A DNA stretch of 64,000 bases from Chloroflexi bacterium OLB13 (GTDB lineage Bacteria > Chloroflexota > Anaerolineae > Aggregatilineales > Phototrophicaceae): contig JZRA01000009.1 in assembly GCA_001567485.1 (NCBI GenBank), positions 1 through 64,000 on the forward strand, given 5' to 3'. This document shows, one piece after another, positions 1 through 10,101 of the stretch. Made by a program: the position numbers and the translations under genes. Below the pieces are notes generated by a model. It was not told the origin of the DNA. It made no database searches and worked only from the letters and a program-made list of their open reading frames with translations. The first letter of the stretch is position 1, and each line of letters opens with the position of its first letter.

Positions 1-2127
1 CGGGCCGGCCGCGTCGCCCAGCAAGATACAGCATATCGCCTTGCCCAGCAGCGTCTCTGCGCCGCCGGTGTCGAGGATCACGCGGCTGTCGACGCCGGAC
101 GCCACCGCGAACGCGATGCGCGATGGGAAGTTGGCCTTGATCAGGCCGGTGAGTACGTCGACGCTGGGCCGCTGCGTGGCGATCACAAGGTGCATGCCGA
201 CCGCGCGCGCCATTTGGGCGAGGCGGGCGATGGCCGCCTCGGTCTCCTCGCCACGGCTCATCATCAAGTCGCCGACTTCGTCCACCATGATGACGATGTA
301 CGGCAGTTGATCCTTGCGGCGGCGCGGCCCCATCTTCGCGTTGAAGGCCTCGATATGGCGCGCGCCTGCCTCTTCGAGCAGCTTATAGCGGCGCTCCATC
401 TCGGTCACGCACCACTTCAGCGCGGCCACGATGCGGTCGATGTCGGTCTCGACCGGGCCGATCAGGTGCGGCAGCGTATTGAAGCGGCTGAGTTCGACCA
501 TCTTCGGATCGAGCAGCACCATGCGCAGCTGTTCCGGCGTGTTGTCGAGAGTCAGCGCCGTGATGGTCGCGGCCATGAACACCGACTTGCCGGAACCGGT
601 CGTGCCGGCGACGAGCAGATGCGGGCAGGTGGCGATGTCGATGCCGATAGGTTGACCGGTCACGTCGCGCCCCAGCGGCGTCATCAACGGGGTCTTGCGC
701 TTAGCGTATGCGTCGGCGAACGTCTTGCTCTCGTACACCGACCGCAGGGTGACGACACTCGGCACACGGTTCGGAACCTCGATGCCGAGATAGTTCTGGC
801 CGGGAACGGGGGTCTCGAGGCGCAGACGTTTAGCGGCCAGCGACAGCGAGAGGTCGTTGGTCAGCGCGGCGATTTTGCTCAGGCGCGTGCGATGCAGCGT
901 CGTTGCGCCGAGGTCGTCCTTCGCCTCGACATACGGACGCACGGCGTACTGCGTCACGGTCGGCCCGACGCGCACGTTGACGATGTCAACGTCGATATCG
1001 AACTCCAGCAGGGTGTTCTCGATCAGGACGACGTTCTTGTTGATCTCCTCGTCGTCCGGCGCCACCAATTCACCCTCGTTCAGCAGTGTGATGGAGGGCA
1101 GGGCGGCGTCCCGCCTGAGGGATCTGCGCTGTTCCTTGATGCCCTCGACGGTGAAATAGCGGCGGATGCGTCCGTCGGGCCGCTGCACCAGTGGATAGCC
1201 TTCCGCGCTGGTCTCGGCCAGCAAGGCGCCAATACTCGACGGGTCGATGCCCGCTTTCTCAGGACGGCTGAACAGGGCTTGCTCCTCGGCGGTCAGCTGC
1301 GCGATCTTCGGCTCGTCAAGCCCCAGCGGCGGCATCTGCGCATCCCGCAGCGAAGGCCGGATGTGCTCGGGGTTAGGCTTGATCCGCATCAAGCTGGATG
1401 TGGGGTTGCGCCCCTGCCCGACGATGGCTTTTACGCGGCGCTGGTTGACGGCATAGCGATAGCGTAGGTCGGTGCGGTCGTGGAAGCGATTCAAGGCACG
1501 CCCAACAAACTGGAGGCCGCGGGTGAAATGCTCGCGGCGGAAGCCAAGCGCCACCGCGACCGCCGCCCCAAGCATGATCGCGAACATGAGACTCGCCGCC
1601 GCGCTGCCGATCATGCCGGTCACGACACTGCTCAACGCGCCGCCGATCGCGCCGCCGCCCTGACCGGCACGCGCCACCGCGCGGAACTCCGCATCGCCCG
1701 CCGCCAGATGCAGCATCGCGAGCACGGCGAAGAACGCCAGTTCGATGGCGAGAATACGGTGGATTCCGAGCTTGACGTGGACTCCGACACGCGGCAGCAG
1801 GATCCACACGCCGAGCGCGAAGATGCCCAAGCAGACGAGGATCGCGCCGTAGCCGAACAGCGACGTCAGCGCGCCGCCCCACGCGCGCGCCATCGCCGCG
1901 CTGCCGGACACGTCGGCGAGCGCCATGAACGACACTAAGCCGAACATGATCAACACGACGGCGACGACTTCCGGAGTCCACGGCGGAATGTTGTCGAACA
2001 CCGTATCCCAAAACTCCGGAGAGACACGGAATTGTTCGAGCTTTTCACGCCGGCTCATCGGAGGCGGGGTGGGTTCGGAGGGGGCTGCCGGGGGTTTCCG
2101 GCCGCCGTTGGTGGGGCGCTGGGCCAC
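1..2127 (-). CDS. ftsK: DNA translocase FtsK/SpoIIIE, 3' end cut by window edge
   Basis: This membrane-anchored DNA-pumping ATPase clears chromosome ends through the closing division septum. About 709 residues are visible, reading leftward off the window. Four hydrophobic segments lie in roughly residues 45-190, followed by a basic linker and the translocase motor. The motor has Walker A (GTTGSGKS, near 583-607, about residue 507) and Walker B (VMMVDE, about residue 590). The remainder of the motor and the DNA-reading gamma domain lie outside the window. I placed the start at GTG 2127, which has a GAGG about 11 bases upstream and a stop codon in frame just above it. ATG 2058 (MSRREKL) is an alternative that would drop a Pro-rich N-terminus. 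Four rather than more membrane helices is normal for the family. The assignment is secure; only the start is uncertain. Confidence 0.95.
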   Translation of the reverse strand, partial: MAQRPTNGGRKPPAAPSEPTPPPMSRREKLEQFRVSPEFWDTVFDNIPPWTPEVVAVVLIMFGLVSFMALADVSGSAAMARAWGGALTSLFGYGAILVCLGIFALGVWILLPRVGVHVKLGIHRILAIELAFFAVLAMLHLAAGDAEFRAVARAGQGGGAIGGALSSVVTGMIGSAAASLMFAIMLGAAVAVALGFRREHFTRGLQFVGRALNRFHDRTDLRYRYAVNQRRVKAIVGQGRNPTSSLMRIKPNPEHIRPSLRDAQMPPLGLDEPKIAQLTAEEQALFSRPEKAGIDPSSIGALLAETSAEGYPLVQRPDGRIRRYFTVEGIKEQRRSLRRDAALPSITLLNEGELVAPDDEEINKNVVLIENTLLEFDIDVDIVNVRVGPTVTQYAVRPYVEAKDDLGATTLHRTRLSKIAALTNDLSLSLAAKRLRLETPVPGQNYLGIEVPNRVPSVVTLRSVYESKTFADAYAKRKTPLMTPLGRDVTGQPIGIDIATCPHLLVAGTTGSGKSVFMAATITALTLDNTPEQLRMVLLDPKMVELSRFNTLPHLIGPVETDIDRIVAALKWCVTEMERRYKLLEEAGARHIEAFNAKMGPRRRKDQLPYIVIMVDEVGDLMMSRGEETEAAIARLAQMARAVGMHLVIATQRPSVDVLTGLIKANFPSRIAFAVASGVDSRVILDTGGAETLLGKAICCILLGDAAGP

Positions 2128-2199
2128 GCGCGGTAATACCTCTACTCAGGGTGCGTAGACGTCCTATTTTAGCACGGACGGCGGCGGACACACCGTTGA

Positions 2200-2227
2200 T
2201 TGCGAGTGCGAGTTCTGTCGGTACAAT
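2200..2227 (+). promoter_or_regulatory. Candidate sigma-70-type promoter for the kinase-like gene
   Basis: TTGCGA at 2200-2205 and TACAAT at 2222-2227 are separated by 16 bases and lie 55 bases before the ATG at 2283. The same TACAAT -10 form occurs before the PP2C gene (23111) and the protease gene (8541). The -35 match is only partial, so this is a moderate call. Confidence 0.4.
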
Positions 2228-2282
2228 AGGGGACTGATGCCTGTCGGTGCGCGCCACCGGGGCAAACAGGAGAGTTTCTTGC

Positions 2283-5200
2283 ATGGCGGAAAGCCTATTT
2301 GACGGTCGATACCGGTACGACCTGATTTATCCGCGGGGGCGTAGTGGTGAGACGCTGCGGGCGGTGGACACGGCGAACGGGGATCGTCCGGTTGTGATCA
2401 AGCGCCCGGCCCCCGGTGATGCGCCCCCGATTCGCGCGGCTCAAGAAGTGAGCATCGCCAACGAACGGCGGGCGTTGACGCGTTTGGCCGGCCACCCGGT
2501 CTTGACGGAACTGGTTGCCGAGGGACAGTACATCGTCGGCGGACAGGCGCACCAATATATCGTGGTCGAACGCGCCGATGGCATCATCATCGCCGACGAG
2601 GTGCTGCGGCTGTCTCAGCAGGGCGACCGGCTCCCCGAACTGGAGATGCTGGTCATCGCCGACCGCCTGCTCGACCTGCTGTACACCGCGCACAGTAAAG
2701 ACATCGTCTACAACGACGTCGACGCCAAGCATCTGTTCTGGAACCGCGATACCTACCGCCTCAAGGTCATCGACTGGGGTAACGCGGTGTTCCTGCAAGG
2801 CGACGAAGTGACCGGGCAGGGGATCAGCAAGCAGAGCGATATTTATCAGGTCGGCGAGCTGTTGTACTTCATCGTGACCGGCGGCGGCCGGCCGGAAGTC
2901 CCGCGTGACGCGCCGGATGAATGGTCGCCCGACTTCAAAGAGGACGACCCGCGCATTCAGCCGCGCCTGAGGGCGGTCATCGGACGGGCGCTGCATCCGC
3001 GTTCTGTGCGCCGCTACCAGTACCTGATCGAAATGCAGCGCGCCCTAACTGAATACCGCCAGCCGCTGGAGCGCGAGCGCGACTCGGTGCTGGCGCGCTG
3101 CCGCGACCGGCTCAAGAGCAACCTGAGCAAGAACGACCTCATCGCGCTCAACCAGACGTTGGAGAGCGCGCTGGCGATGGATCCCGGTTTCCCGGCCGCC
3201 AAGCAAATCCGCGCGGACATCGAATCGCGCTTGCAAGCCCTCGACCTCGCGGCCGGGTTGGACGCCGCGCGCATCTACATAGAAGGCGGCAACTACCCCC
3301 GCGCCATCGAGTTGTTCAATGAGTTGGCGCAGCGTGCCAGCGGCGATTGGCTGCTGCGCGTCCATGTGCTGATCGACTCGGCGCAAATCCTGCACGATAT
3401 GACGCCCGGACGTGCGCCCGCCGCCGGTATTCTCGACGGGCTGGACTTGTTGTTCGACGGGAAATTCGCGGCCGCTGGATACCTGCTGGTCGCGGCAGAC
3501 AGCGAAGACGCCACCTCGCGCAAGGCCCAGTGGTTGATCGCCGAGCGAATCTCGGCGCATGTGCCGGAAGTTCAGCTTCTACGGCCGAACCTGTACCGGC
3601 TTGAGCTTGCGCTGTCGGCGTTGGGCAGCGCAGGCCTGAGCATCGGCGAGCCGCGGCGTGTGCTGGCCGAAGTGCGCACGACGCTCGACAGCATGGAACC
3701 CCACACGCAGGTCGCCGAACTGCGTGATCGCTTCCGCGACGTGGTGGATCGACTGACCGCGCTTCAAGCCCCGCTGACGACACTGACGGTCAAGAACAGC
3801 TTGAGCGACACCCAGCTGCCGCTTGGGGCGCTTGACCGCGCGACCAATGCGGCGATGGCGCTGGCCGACTGCATGCACGTTGTCGGCAGGCAAGCGGTGA
3901 CCAGTCCGGCCGATGCGCGCGACGCGGTGCAGTCCAGCCGCGCGATTGACCCGACCAACCCGGCATGGGACGAGATCGAACATCTGCTCGCGGGCCTGTA
4001 TCAGCGTCTGCAGACGTATCAGACCTACACGCCGACCCCCGATGGCGCAGACATCGACGGCTGGCTGACGCAAACCCAAGCCGAACTCGACCCGTACCGG
4101 CAGGTGCTGTTCGACGACACGCTCGACAGTATGTTGGCCGGGGTCAAGTCGGCACAGTCCAAGTGGAAGGATTTTGCGGCGGCGTCGATTGTCGGCAACC
4201 GGGGTGAGGCGGTCAACGCGCTGACGCAGGCCATCGACAACGTTTCGATGCTCAGCCCGACGCTGTCCGGATGGCTCAGCCATTTGCGCAGCGTAGTCGA
4301 GAACACGCGCTATGTTGAGCGCTACGCCTTGTACGGCGGGTTGGGCCGCACGTTGGCGGACGGGTGGGAGGCGTTCGACCGCGGCCGGTTGGTCGACGCC
4401 GAACGCTTGGGCGAGGACGCGCTCCAGATCGCCCATGACGAACGCGAACGCGCCGCTGCATCTAAGCTGCACAGCCTGTCGAAGCTGGCCCGCGAGTGGG
4501 TCGAGCGCGGCGGGGCGGCCAGTGCGAGCCGCAGCAAACAGGCGCTCGATCTGCTGGTGAACGAATACGAACCCGATCAGGCGAAGCTCAAGCAGGATTT
4601 CGACGCGCAGATGCCCAGCCGCGAAGCCTACCTCAAGTCGATGAGCCGGGGGCTGGTCGAAATCTTCGCGCGCCACAGCACGGCGTCGACGCGTGTGCTG
4701 GCGTTCGACTATCTGCTCAACGCGACGATTCAGGCGCACGAGGGGCAGTTCGCCAGCTATGAGTTCTACCGCGAGGCGGCGATGCGCGCATTCGGGGAAG
4801 CCGGCGCGCGCCATCCGCTGACGCGCTCGCTGGAGGAATTCGTCGACCGCAAGCGCGAGCTGATCCGCATCAGCGGCGAGGTCAACACGCTGTCCGGCGC
4901 GCAGGCGCTCGCCCACATCGAGCGCGTGCGCCGCACCATTGACGAAAGCCCGCTGAACAAGAGCCTGCTGTCGCTTACCGGCAGTCTACGGGATGTCGAG
5001 GCGGCCCTGCGCGACTGGGGCGATGGCGAGTTTCGCGTCGCTGGCGGGCGCATCGAGTCCGCGATCAAGCAGCTGCAAGAGGTGGAGACGGCGCACGGCG
5101 TTGTCGCGCCGGCGTACCGCGCATGGCTGGAGAACCTCATCCGGGGCGCGGCGGAACTCACCGTTCAGATGCGCGCCATGCGTCAGACCATCGAGAAGAT

Positions 5201-6633
5201 GCCCGACGTCCCGCCGGATACCGTACGCGACGCGCATCACAAGATCGTCGACATCAGCGTCAAGCAGGTCGGCGAACTGACAGCCGCGAAGCTTATCCAG
5301 TGGCGCGACACCTACGAGAAGTTCCTCGCCGTGTTCACCGACACACGGGTGCGTCGCAGCGCGCGCCTCGAACGCTTCAGCGAGCTGTTCCGCGCCATGT
5401 TCATCGACCGGCATCCGGCGTATTCGCTGTACCGACACTGGTACACGGTCACCGAGAACGCGCCGGAGTTCCCCGCGCCGCCGACCAGTGAGCCGGTGCC
5501 GACTCTGCGCGATGAAGAGGACTTGATCCTGACTCCGTCAGTCATGCCGCCGCTCGATGATGACGACGACCCGCAGCCTGCGCCGGCGGACGCGCGCTCG
5601 AAACGCACGGCGCGCGCGGCATCTGAGCCAGCGCCGAAGCGGTGGTGGGGCCGCTGGATCCTGCTGTTTGTGTTGATCGCGGCCATCGCGGCGGCTGCGC
5701 TCATCATCGGGCCGCGCCTGTTCAATTCGCAGCAGCAGACGGGCGGCCTCGATTCGCTCGGCGTTGCGCTGACGATCACCGTAACGCCCGAACCGTCGAT
5801 CACCCCGACCGAGACGGCGACACTTGACCGCGACCGGCGGCGCGCCCTCAAGCGATCTACTGATTACGCCCGTCGCAGCCATCGGCGATGCCACACAGCC
5901 GCCGACGCTCGAATCGACGCCAGAGCCACAAGCCCTCGCGTCCGAGCCGGCCGCGCCCACCGGGACGCCGAGTGAAACACCAAGCCCGACTCCGTCGATC
6001 ACGCCGACCGCCACCGAAACCCTGCCCCCGCAGGGCTTGCAAGGCGAACAGGACTTGCTCGCGTTGATTCAGCGGCTTGCGCCTGAATCGCTGGGCTGGA
6101 CAGCCGATCAATTCGGGCCGGGGCCGGACACCGGAGTCTGGCGGCTCGGCTCTGGGGCGGGCGGAACCGGCAGCGAGATACAGGTCATCCTTGACGGGGT
6201 GACGCTGGACGCCGCGTATGGGAACAGTGCGCCGGCGCGGATTCGCCGCGTGGAAGCGCAGGTCAGCCTATCGACGTATGATCCGCAGCTGTCGCCCGAC
6301 CAGATCTATTTCGGCTTGATGCTGGTTCCAGCCGATGGCAGCGCGCCGGTCGGGATCAAGATTCAAGCGCCGACGCTCACCCAGATCAACATTTATCAGC
6401 GCGGCCCGGAGGGCGAACAGTTGATCGCTCAGCGCGCCGTCAACGCCGTGTTGGGCCGCCTGCGCGTCATCCGCGACCCGAACACCGCCACCGCCGCCGT
6501 GTTCTTCAACGACGAACAGATCGGCCCGTCGATCCCGTTCGTACATGCCGATGTGCCGGTGCTGCCGGTGCTGTTCGTCCGTGACGGCGGGGTGGTCGTC
6601 AGCGTCAACAACTGGCGTGTGCAGCTTCGATAA
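2283..6633 (+). CDS. Giant transmembrane protein kinase-like protein (one apparent frameshift)
   Basis: The product is a predicted sensor or signalling protein of about 1,450 residues. Residues 1-270 form a protein-kinase-like domain with an ATP-site Lys (VVIKRP), a catalytic-loop Asp in YNDVDAKHLFW (about D145) and DWG in place of DFG. The catalytic-loop Asn is replaced by His. About 800 mostly helical residues follow, with TPR- or coiled-coil-like character. One membrane helix lies at about 1120-1145, then a Pro/Thr-rich linker, then an all-beta C-terminal domain predicted to be outside the cell. ATG 2283 has AGGAG about 9 bases upstream. The frame changes near 5820 (around gcgacactt): one base appears to be extra, and the downstream frame continues the same Thr/Pro linker without a gap, so I treat it as one gene. 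Kinase activity is uncertain because of the altered motifs. The N-terminal fold and membrane topology are clear. Confidence 0.8.
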
Positions 6634-6689
6634 CTGCTGCGCCACGGCCTTCTTCCCCGGTGACGAGGTGACGCGCCCGCTGGAATCGA

Positions 6690-6716
6690 AAGCCCCTCTC
6701 ACACGGAGAGGGGCTT
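6690..6716. terminator. Bidirectional hairpin terminator
   Basis: A perfect 11 bp stem (AAGCCCCTCTC with GAGAGGGGCTT) and a 5 base loop sit between the convergent kinase-like gene and the HMA gene. A clear T-run is absent, so termination is inferred from stem strength and position. Confidence 0.7.
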
Positions 6717-6825
6717 GTAGAGCAGAGTGGATTGCGTGATACGAGCGCCGTCCACCACCCAGCAGTGTCGATCTTTTGATACCGCAGAACAGGGGATGGC
6801 TACCCTCTCACTGCCGGCTTGGGGG

Positions 6826-7032
6826 CTAAGACTGCGGCGCGTAGTCGATCTCGCGCATCTTCGCTTCAATCGCCGCCCATGTCGCGGGATCCTGCCACTG
6901 CACGGTCACGGTCTTGGCGTCGACAACGCCGTCCACCTTCACCACGCCGGGGATTTCACTGACTTCCGTCTTGATTGAATTGACACATCCGTTGCAGCCG
7001 ATATTCGGTACGACGACTGTCTTGGTTTCCAT
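6826..7032 (-). CDS. Small HMA-domain metal-binding protein (copper chaperone-like)
   Basis: The product is a 68-residue single-domain protein of the heavy-metal-associated family, which binds Cu(I) or a related soft metal and hands it to partners in the cytosol. The metal motif is CNGC (Cys13 and Cys16, within PNIGCNGCV). It lacks the Met usual in GMTCxxC, having Ile-Gly before the first Cys. I chose ATG 7032 because GGAAGG lies 5 bases upstream; a longer reading from 7056 has no ribosome site. It follows the 7066-7326 gene by 33 bases on the same strand and could share its transcript. No copper ATPase or copper regulator is visible nearby, so the metal and partner are unknown. Confidence 0.85.
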   Translation of the reverse strand: METKTVVVPNIGCNGCVNSIKTEVSEIPGVVKVDGVVDAKTVTVQWQDPATWAAIEAKMREIDYAPQS

Positions 7033-7065
7033 GGTGACCTTCCATCCAAGCATCACGATATGCTG

Positions 7066-7326
7066 CTAATCCGGATTATAGTCCGCTTCGGGGCCGGGCG
7101 CTAGTGAGCGAATCATGTCGAGGATCGCTTCGAGCTGCGACATCGGGAACATTCGGCCCATCGGCGTCTCAACCGGATCGAAGCGCTGTTCCGTCTGTGC
7201 CGGGATGTACAGTGAACCCCGCTTGACGCGGCAGGGGACATGGTGTTCGCGCAGGTAGGCCTCCGCCGCGTATGCGGACAGGCATTCGCCGTGGATCGGA
7301 CTGATCCAACGCGCGGGTAAGCCCAT
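7066..7326 (-). CDS. Hypothetical protein, 86 residues
   Basis: I do not recognise this small soluble protein. It begins MGLPARWISPIHGECLSAYA. Its N-terminal half has an IHGECLSAYAAEAYLREHHVPCRV stretch resembling small alpha/beta domains that bind a ligand or act as modulators. The C-terminal tail is acidic and helical. ATG 7326 is strongly supported by GGAGG 6 bases upstream, and it lies next to the stop codon of the upstream lipoprotein gene, which suggests translational coupling. No signal peptide or membrane segment is seen. The start and its reality as a gene are well supported; function is unknown. Confidence 0.7.
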   Translation of the reverse strand: MGLPARWISPIHGECLSAYAAEAYLREHHVPCRVKRGSLYIPAQTEQRFDPVETPMGRMFPMSQLEAILDMIRSLAPGPEADYNPD

Positions 7327-7327
7327 T

Positions 7328-8503
7328 TCAGCCTCCACGCGCCTGTATATCGACGATGTAGTTGCGCGCGCCACCGCCGAGTTCCAGCACCCGCACCTCG
7401 TAATTCACCGTCTCGCCCGCGCCGATGACCGGCGTGAGCAGCGGCTGGAACCACGCGCCGATGACATCGCCGGAGCCGTCGAACACGGTGATCACCGCCA
7501 GCGGGTCGCGCACGGGTAGGTTGCCCGTGTTGGTCACCGTCCCGCTGACGATCAGGTGGCCTTCGGGCGTGAACGTCGACTCGTCCGTCCACGATAAGTC
7601 CGGCGCGCCGACGATGACGCCGCTTAGCGGACGGGTCGGATCGTCGCCCAACAGCACGCGGAAGCGCACGGTGTCAATGGGCTGGCCCTGACCGAAACGC
7701 AGGCTGAACGGCGCGAATCCGCCGGCCTTCACCGCATAGCCCATCGTGCTGTCGCTGGCTTCGGTCACGACCTCGCCGGCCGCGTTCAGCAGCGCGACGC
7801 GCACCGGAATCGGCTCAAGCGCGAGGGCGGTGTGGTTGGCGATCTCCCCGGTGACGAACAGTACGCCGGTCGGGTTCGTCCATGCCGCCGTGTTGAGGAT
7901 TTCGTAGGCAGCGGTGTTGACGAACGACAGCGCCGATAAATCGGAGGGGGTTAAGGTCGGCGCGAGACCGGGCCGCAGTGAGTTGACCGCGTATTCGTTC
8001 GATGCACGCAGCGCCTCGTCGCCTGTGACGACCGCCTCGATCAGCAGCACCTGTGCCCCATTGAGCGCAAAGAACGTATTCAGCGGGACTTGCGACCCGT
8101 CGCTGAGGGTGCGCACGCCGCTGAAGCGCCACGATCCGTCAGGCTGCTGCTCACGCGCGGTCTCGACGTACCGGCGCAGGTCGGGACGGTGAATCGTCTG
8201 GTAGTCGTTGGCAAGCTGTTGGACATCGCCGGGCTGCGCCAGCAGGATCGACGCGGCCGTGAGGACGGGGGAGTCGTAACCGGGCGGGCTGAACGACATG
8301 CTGGCGATTGCGTTCGAGTCCTGCGTGTAGACCGCCCAATCTGGCGGGACTTGCAGGGAGAACGCGCCGGACGGGTGGCTGATCGTGCGCGGTGAAAGAT
8401 CAGGCGGCAGCGGCGTTGGCGCAAACACAACCGCACCGGTCTCGCAGCTCGCGAGCACCAGTGCCAAGATCAACCCCACCAACAGTCGCACCGTCGTTTG
8501 CAT
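7328..8503 (-). CDS. Secreted lipoprotein with C-terminal FxLYM-like beta domains
   Basis: This is a 391-residue predicted lipoprotein. A hydrophobic signal sequence ends in the lipobox LASC (Cys19), so the mature protein is lipid-anchored outside the membrane. Residues 40-170 resemble a PsbP/LpqN-like fold (SGAFSLQVPPDWAVY). Residues 190-390 contain two beta-sandwich repeats with the phrase pattern of FxLYM/CARD-like domains (VTGEIANHTALALEPIPVRVAL and VSGTVTNTGNLPVRDPLAV). Such proteins are common surface lipoproteins of unknown function. It heads a three-gene leftward unit with the 86-residue and HMA genes. A TATACT -10 element ends only about 8 bases before the ATG, so the message may be leaderless. 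Confidence 0.8.
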   Translation of the reverse strand: MQTTVRLLVGLILALVLASCETGAVVFAPTPLPPDLSPRTISHPSGAFSLQVPPDWAVYTQDSNAIASMSFSPPGYDSPVLTAASILLAQPGDVQQLANDYQTIHRPDLRRYVETAREQQPDGSWRFSGVRTLSDGSQVPLNTFFALNGAQVLLIEAVVTGDEALRASNEYAVNSLRPGLAPTLTPSDLSALSFVNTAAYEILNTAAWTNPTGVLFVTGEIANHTALALEPIPVRVALLNAAGEVVTEASDSTMGYAVKAGGFAPFSLRFGQGQPIDTVRFRVLLGDDPTRPLSGVIVGAPDLSWTDESTFTPEGHLIVSGTVTNTGNLPVRDPLAVITVFDGSGDVIGAWFQPLLTPVIGAGETVNYEVRVLELGGGARNYIVDIQARGG

Positions 8504-8511
8504 CGCGGCTC

Positions 8512-8546
8512 AGTATAGCACGGCGCGCCGCGAAAAGGGTTACAAT
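8512..8546. promoter_or_regulatory. Divergent promoter region, lipoprotein versus protease
   Basis: On the minus strand TATACT (complement of 8512-8517) lies 8 bases before the lipoprotein ATG. On the plus strand TACAAT at 8541-8546 lies 27 bases before the protease ATG. No convincing -35 boxes accompany either. Confidence 0.35.
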
Positions 8547-8573
8547 ACGGGTAAAACGCGGAAAGGGGCCCGT

Positions 8574-9697
8574 ATGACCGTATTACAGCAGATGCTGCAA
8601 GTACAGGCGACATTCGAAAGCCAGATTCTGTCGAAGCCGAATGTGGTCGGCGTAGCCGTTGGCCTGAAAGAAACCGAGGGGGTATGGACGGATACGATCG
8701 CGCTGGTCGCGCTGGTCGAACGCAAGCTGCCGCTGACGGCGCTGTCGGCCGAGGCCCGCATCCCGCGCCAGATCGACAGCATCCCGACCGATGTCTACGA
8801 AGTCGGCCAGCTCAAGGCGCTGCAGCTGCTGCCACCGACGTCACGCTTTCGCCCGACGATTCCGCCCGGCGTCAGCATCGGGCATTTCGCCATCACCGCC
8901 GGTACGTTGGGCGCGGTCGTCAAGGATCGGATCACCGGCGAGAAGCTGCTGCTGAGCAATAACCATGTGTTCGCCAACAGCAACGACGCGCAGGTGGGCG
9001 ACTCGATCTTGCAGCCCGGCCCGGCCGACGGCGGCCAAACCCCGGCGACGCGGTCGCGACGCTGGAACGGTACGTCCCGCTCCGCTACATCGAAGATGCC
9101 GACAACCCGCTGCCCGACCCGGGCAACCCGACGCCGACGCCTAACCCGCAGCCCGGCGGGTGTAACGCGGCGGTGTCGGCGCTGGTGGCGCTCACGAATA
9201 CAATCGCGCGCATCGGCGGGAGCGACCGCCGCGTGGTTGAGACGGCGTCGTCGCAAGCCGCGACCGCGTCCGCAGCCGTGACCGCTAAGGCGCACGCCGC
9301 CGTCGACAACGCGCTCGACGCTGCGCTCGCCAAACCGAACGATCCGACCGCGTTTTCGACCGACATCCGGCATATCGGCACGATCACCGGCACTAAAGCG
9401 CCGCAGATCGGCATGGCGGTGCGCAAAGCCGGCCGCACCACCGATTACACGCAGTCCATGATTACCCTGCTCAACGCGACCGTGAACGTCGGCTATGTCA
9501 CCGTGCGCGGCCCACGCACCGCGCGCTTCACCGGGCAGATCATCGCCCAGCCGTTCAGTCAAGGCGGCGACTCGGGGTCGCTGGTGGTCGACGGCGCGGA
9601 GAACAAAGCCGTCGGGCTGTTGTTCGCCGGGTCGGCCATGGCGACGATCTTCACGCCTATCGATGTCGTGCTGGCGGCGCTCAACGCGACGTTTTAG
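8574..9697 (+). CDS. Trypsin-fold serine protease, NAL1-like (one apparent frameshift)
   Basis: The product is a predicted serine endopeptidase with a trypsin/NAL1-like core. Residues 1-100 form a small N-terminal domain (LSKPNVVGVAVGLK to VYEVGQLKAL). The protease domain shows the catalytic-His motif LLSNNHVFANSN (about residue 128) and the catalytic-Ser motif QGGDSGSLVV. Between them lies a long Ala-rich helical insertion of about 80 residues that follows a Pro-rich PDPGNPTPTPNPQPGG stretch. No signal peptide is seen, so it may act in the cytosol or leave by another route. The frame breaks near 9045, where GGQTP should run into GDAVATLERYVPL; restoring one G to the short G-run repairs it. 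ATG 8574 has a purine-rich GGAAAGGGG upstream. The next gene repeats its N-terminal domain. Confidence 0.8.
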
Positions 9698-9728
9698 CCG
9701 CACGCCATAATTTGCGGAGGGTACAGGG

Positions 9729-10031
9729 ATGACGGATTACGCCTACAGTGCGTCGATCGACTACGTTAAAGCCGTTCAGGAACGCTACACCGATTATCTC
9801 CTGCACAAGCCGTATGTCGTTGGCGTGTCGATCGGCACGCTGGATGCCGACGGTGACGGCACGGCTGATGTGGTGTACTACTGCATTGTCGTGTTGGTGT
9901 CGGTCAAGGTAGCGCAAGACGACTTGTCGCCCGACGAGCGCATCCCCGACGAGTTGGACGGGGTGGCCGTCAAGGTGCAGGAGGTCGGCATGTTGACCGC
10001 GCTGAGCGAGGATTTCTCTGCCGGTGGGTAA
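9729..10031 (+). CDS. Stand-alone copy of the protease N-terminal domain
   Basis: This 100-residue protein matches residues 1-100 of the preceding protease by eye. LLHKPYVVGVSIGTL aligns with LSKPNVVGVAVGLK, DERIPDELDGVAVKVQEVGMLTAL aligns with EARIPRQIDSIPTDVYEVGQLKAL, and spacing is conserved. It carries no protease core. It has its own ribosome site (GGAGG about 9 bases before ATG 9729), 31 bases after the protease stop. By analogy with detached prodomains it could fold, inhibit or regulate the protease in trans; that is inference. It contains an acidic DADGDGTAD turn that could bind calcium. Confidence 0.8.
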   Translation: MTDYAYSASIDYVKAVQERYTDYLLHKPYVVGVSIGTLDADGDGTADVVYYCIVVLVSVKVAQDDLSPDERIPDELDGVAVKVQEVGMLTALSEDFSAGG

Positions 10032-10101
10032 TCGCCACTCGCGCGTCGGGGTGTGATCAAGTAGAGTTTGAGGCACGCGCAAGCGCTGAAGGCCTTGATC
10101 T

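Noticed and set aside
190-1467. 425-codon open frame on the plus strand opposite ftsK
   Set aside because: It is antisense to a well-conserved ATPase, is rich in Arg, Gln, His and Val as expected for a GC-rich shadow frame, and matches no family sense.
3579-4916. 445-codon open frame on the minus strand inside the giant kinase gene
   Set aside because: Composition is that of a shadow frame, with no start context and no domain sense; the opposite strand has a coherent helical protein.
5811-5830. Programmed +1 frameshift in the giant kinase gene
   Set aside because: No slippery sequence, stop codon or stimulatory structure is evident, and several other genes in the window show similar one-base breaks.
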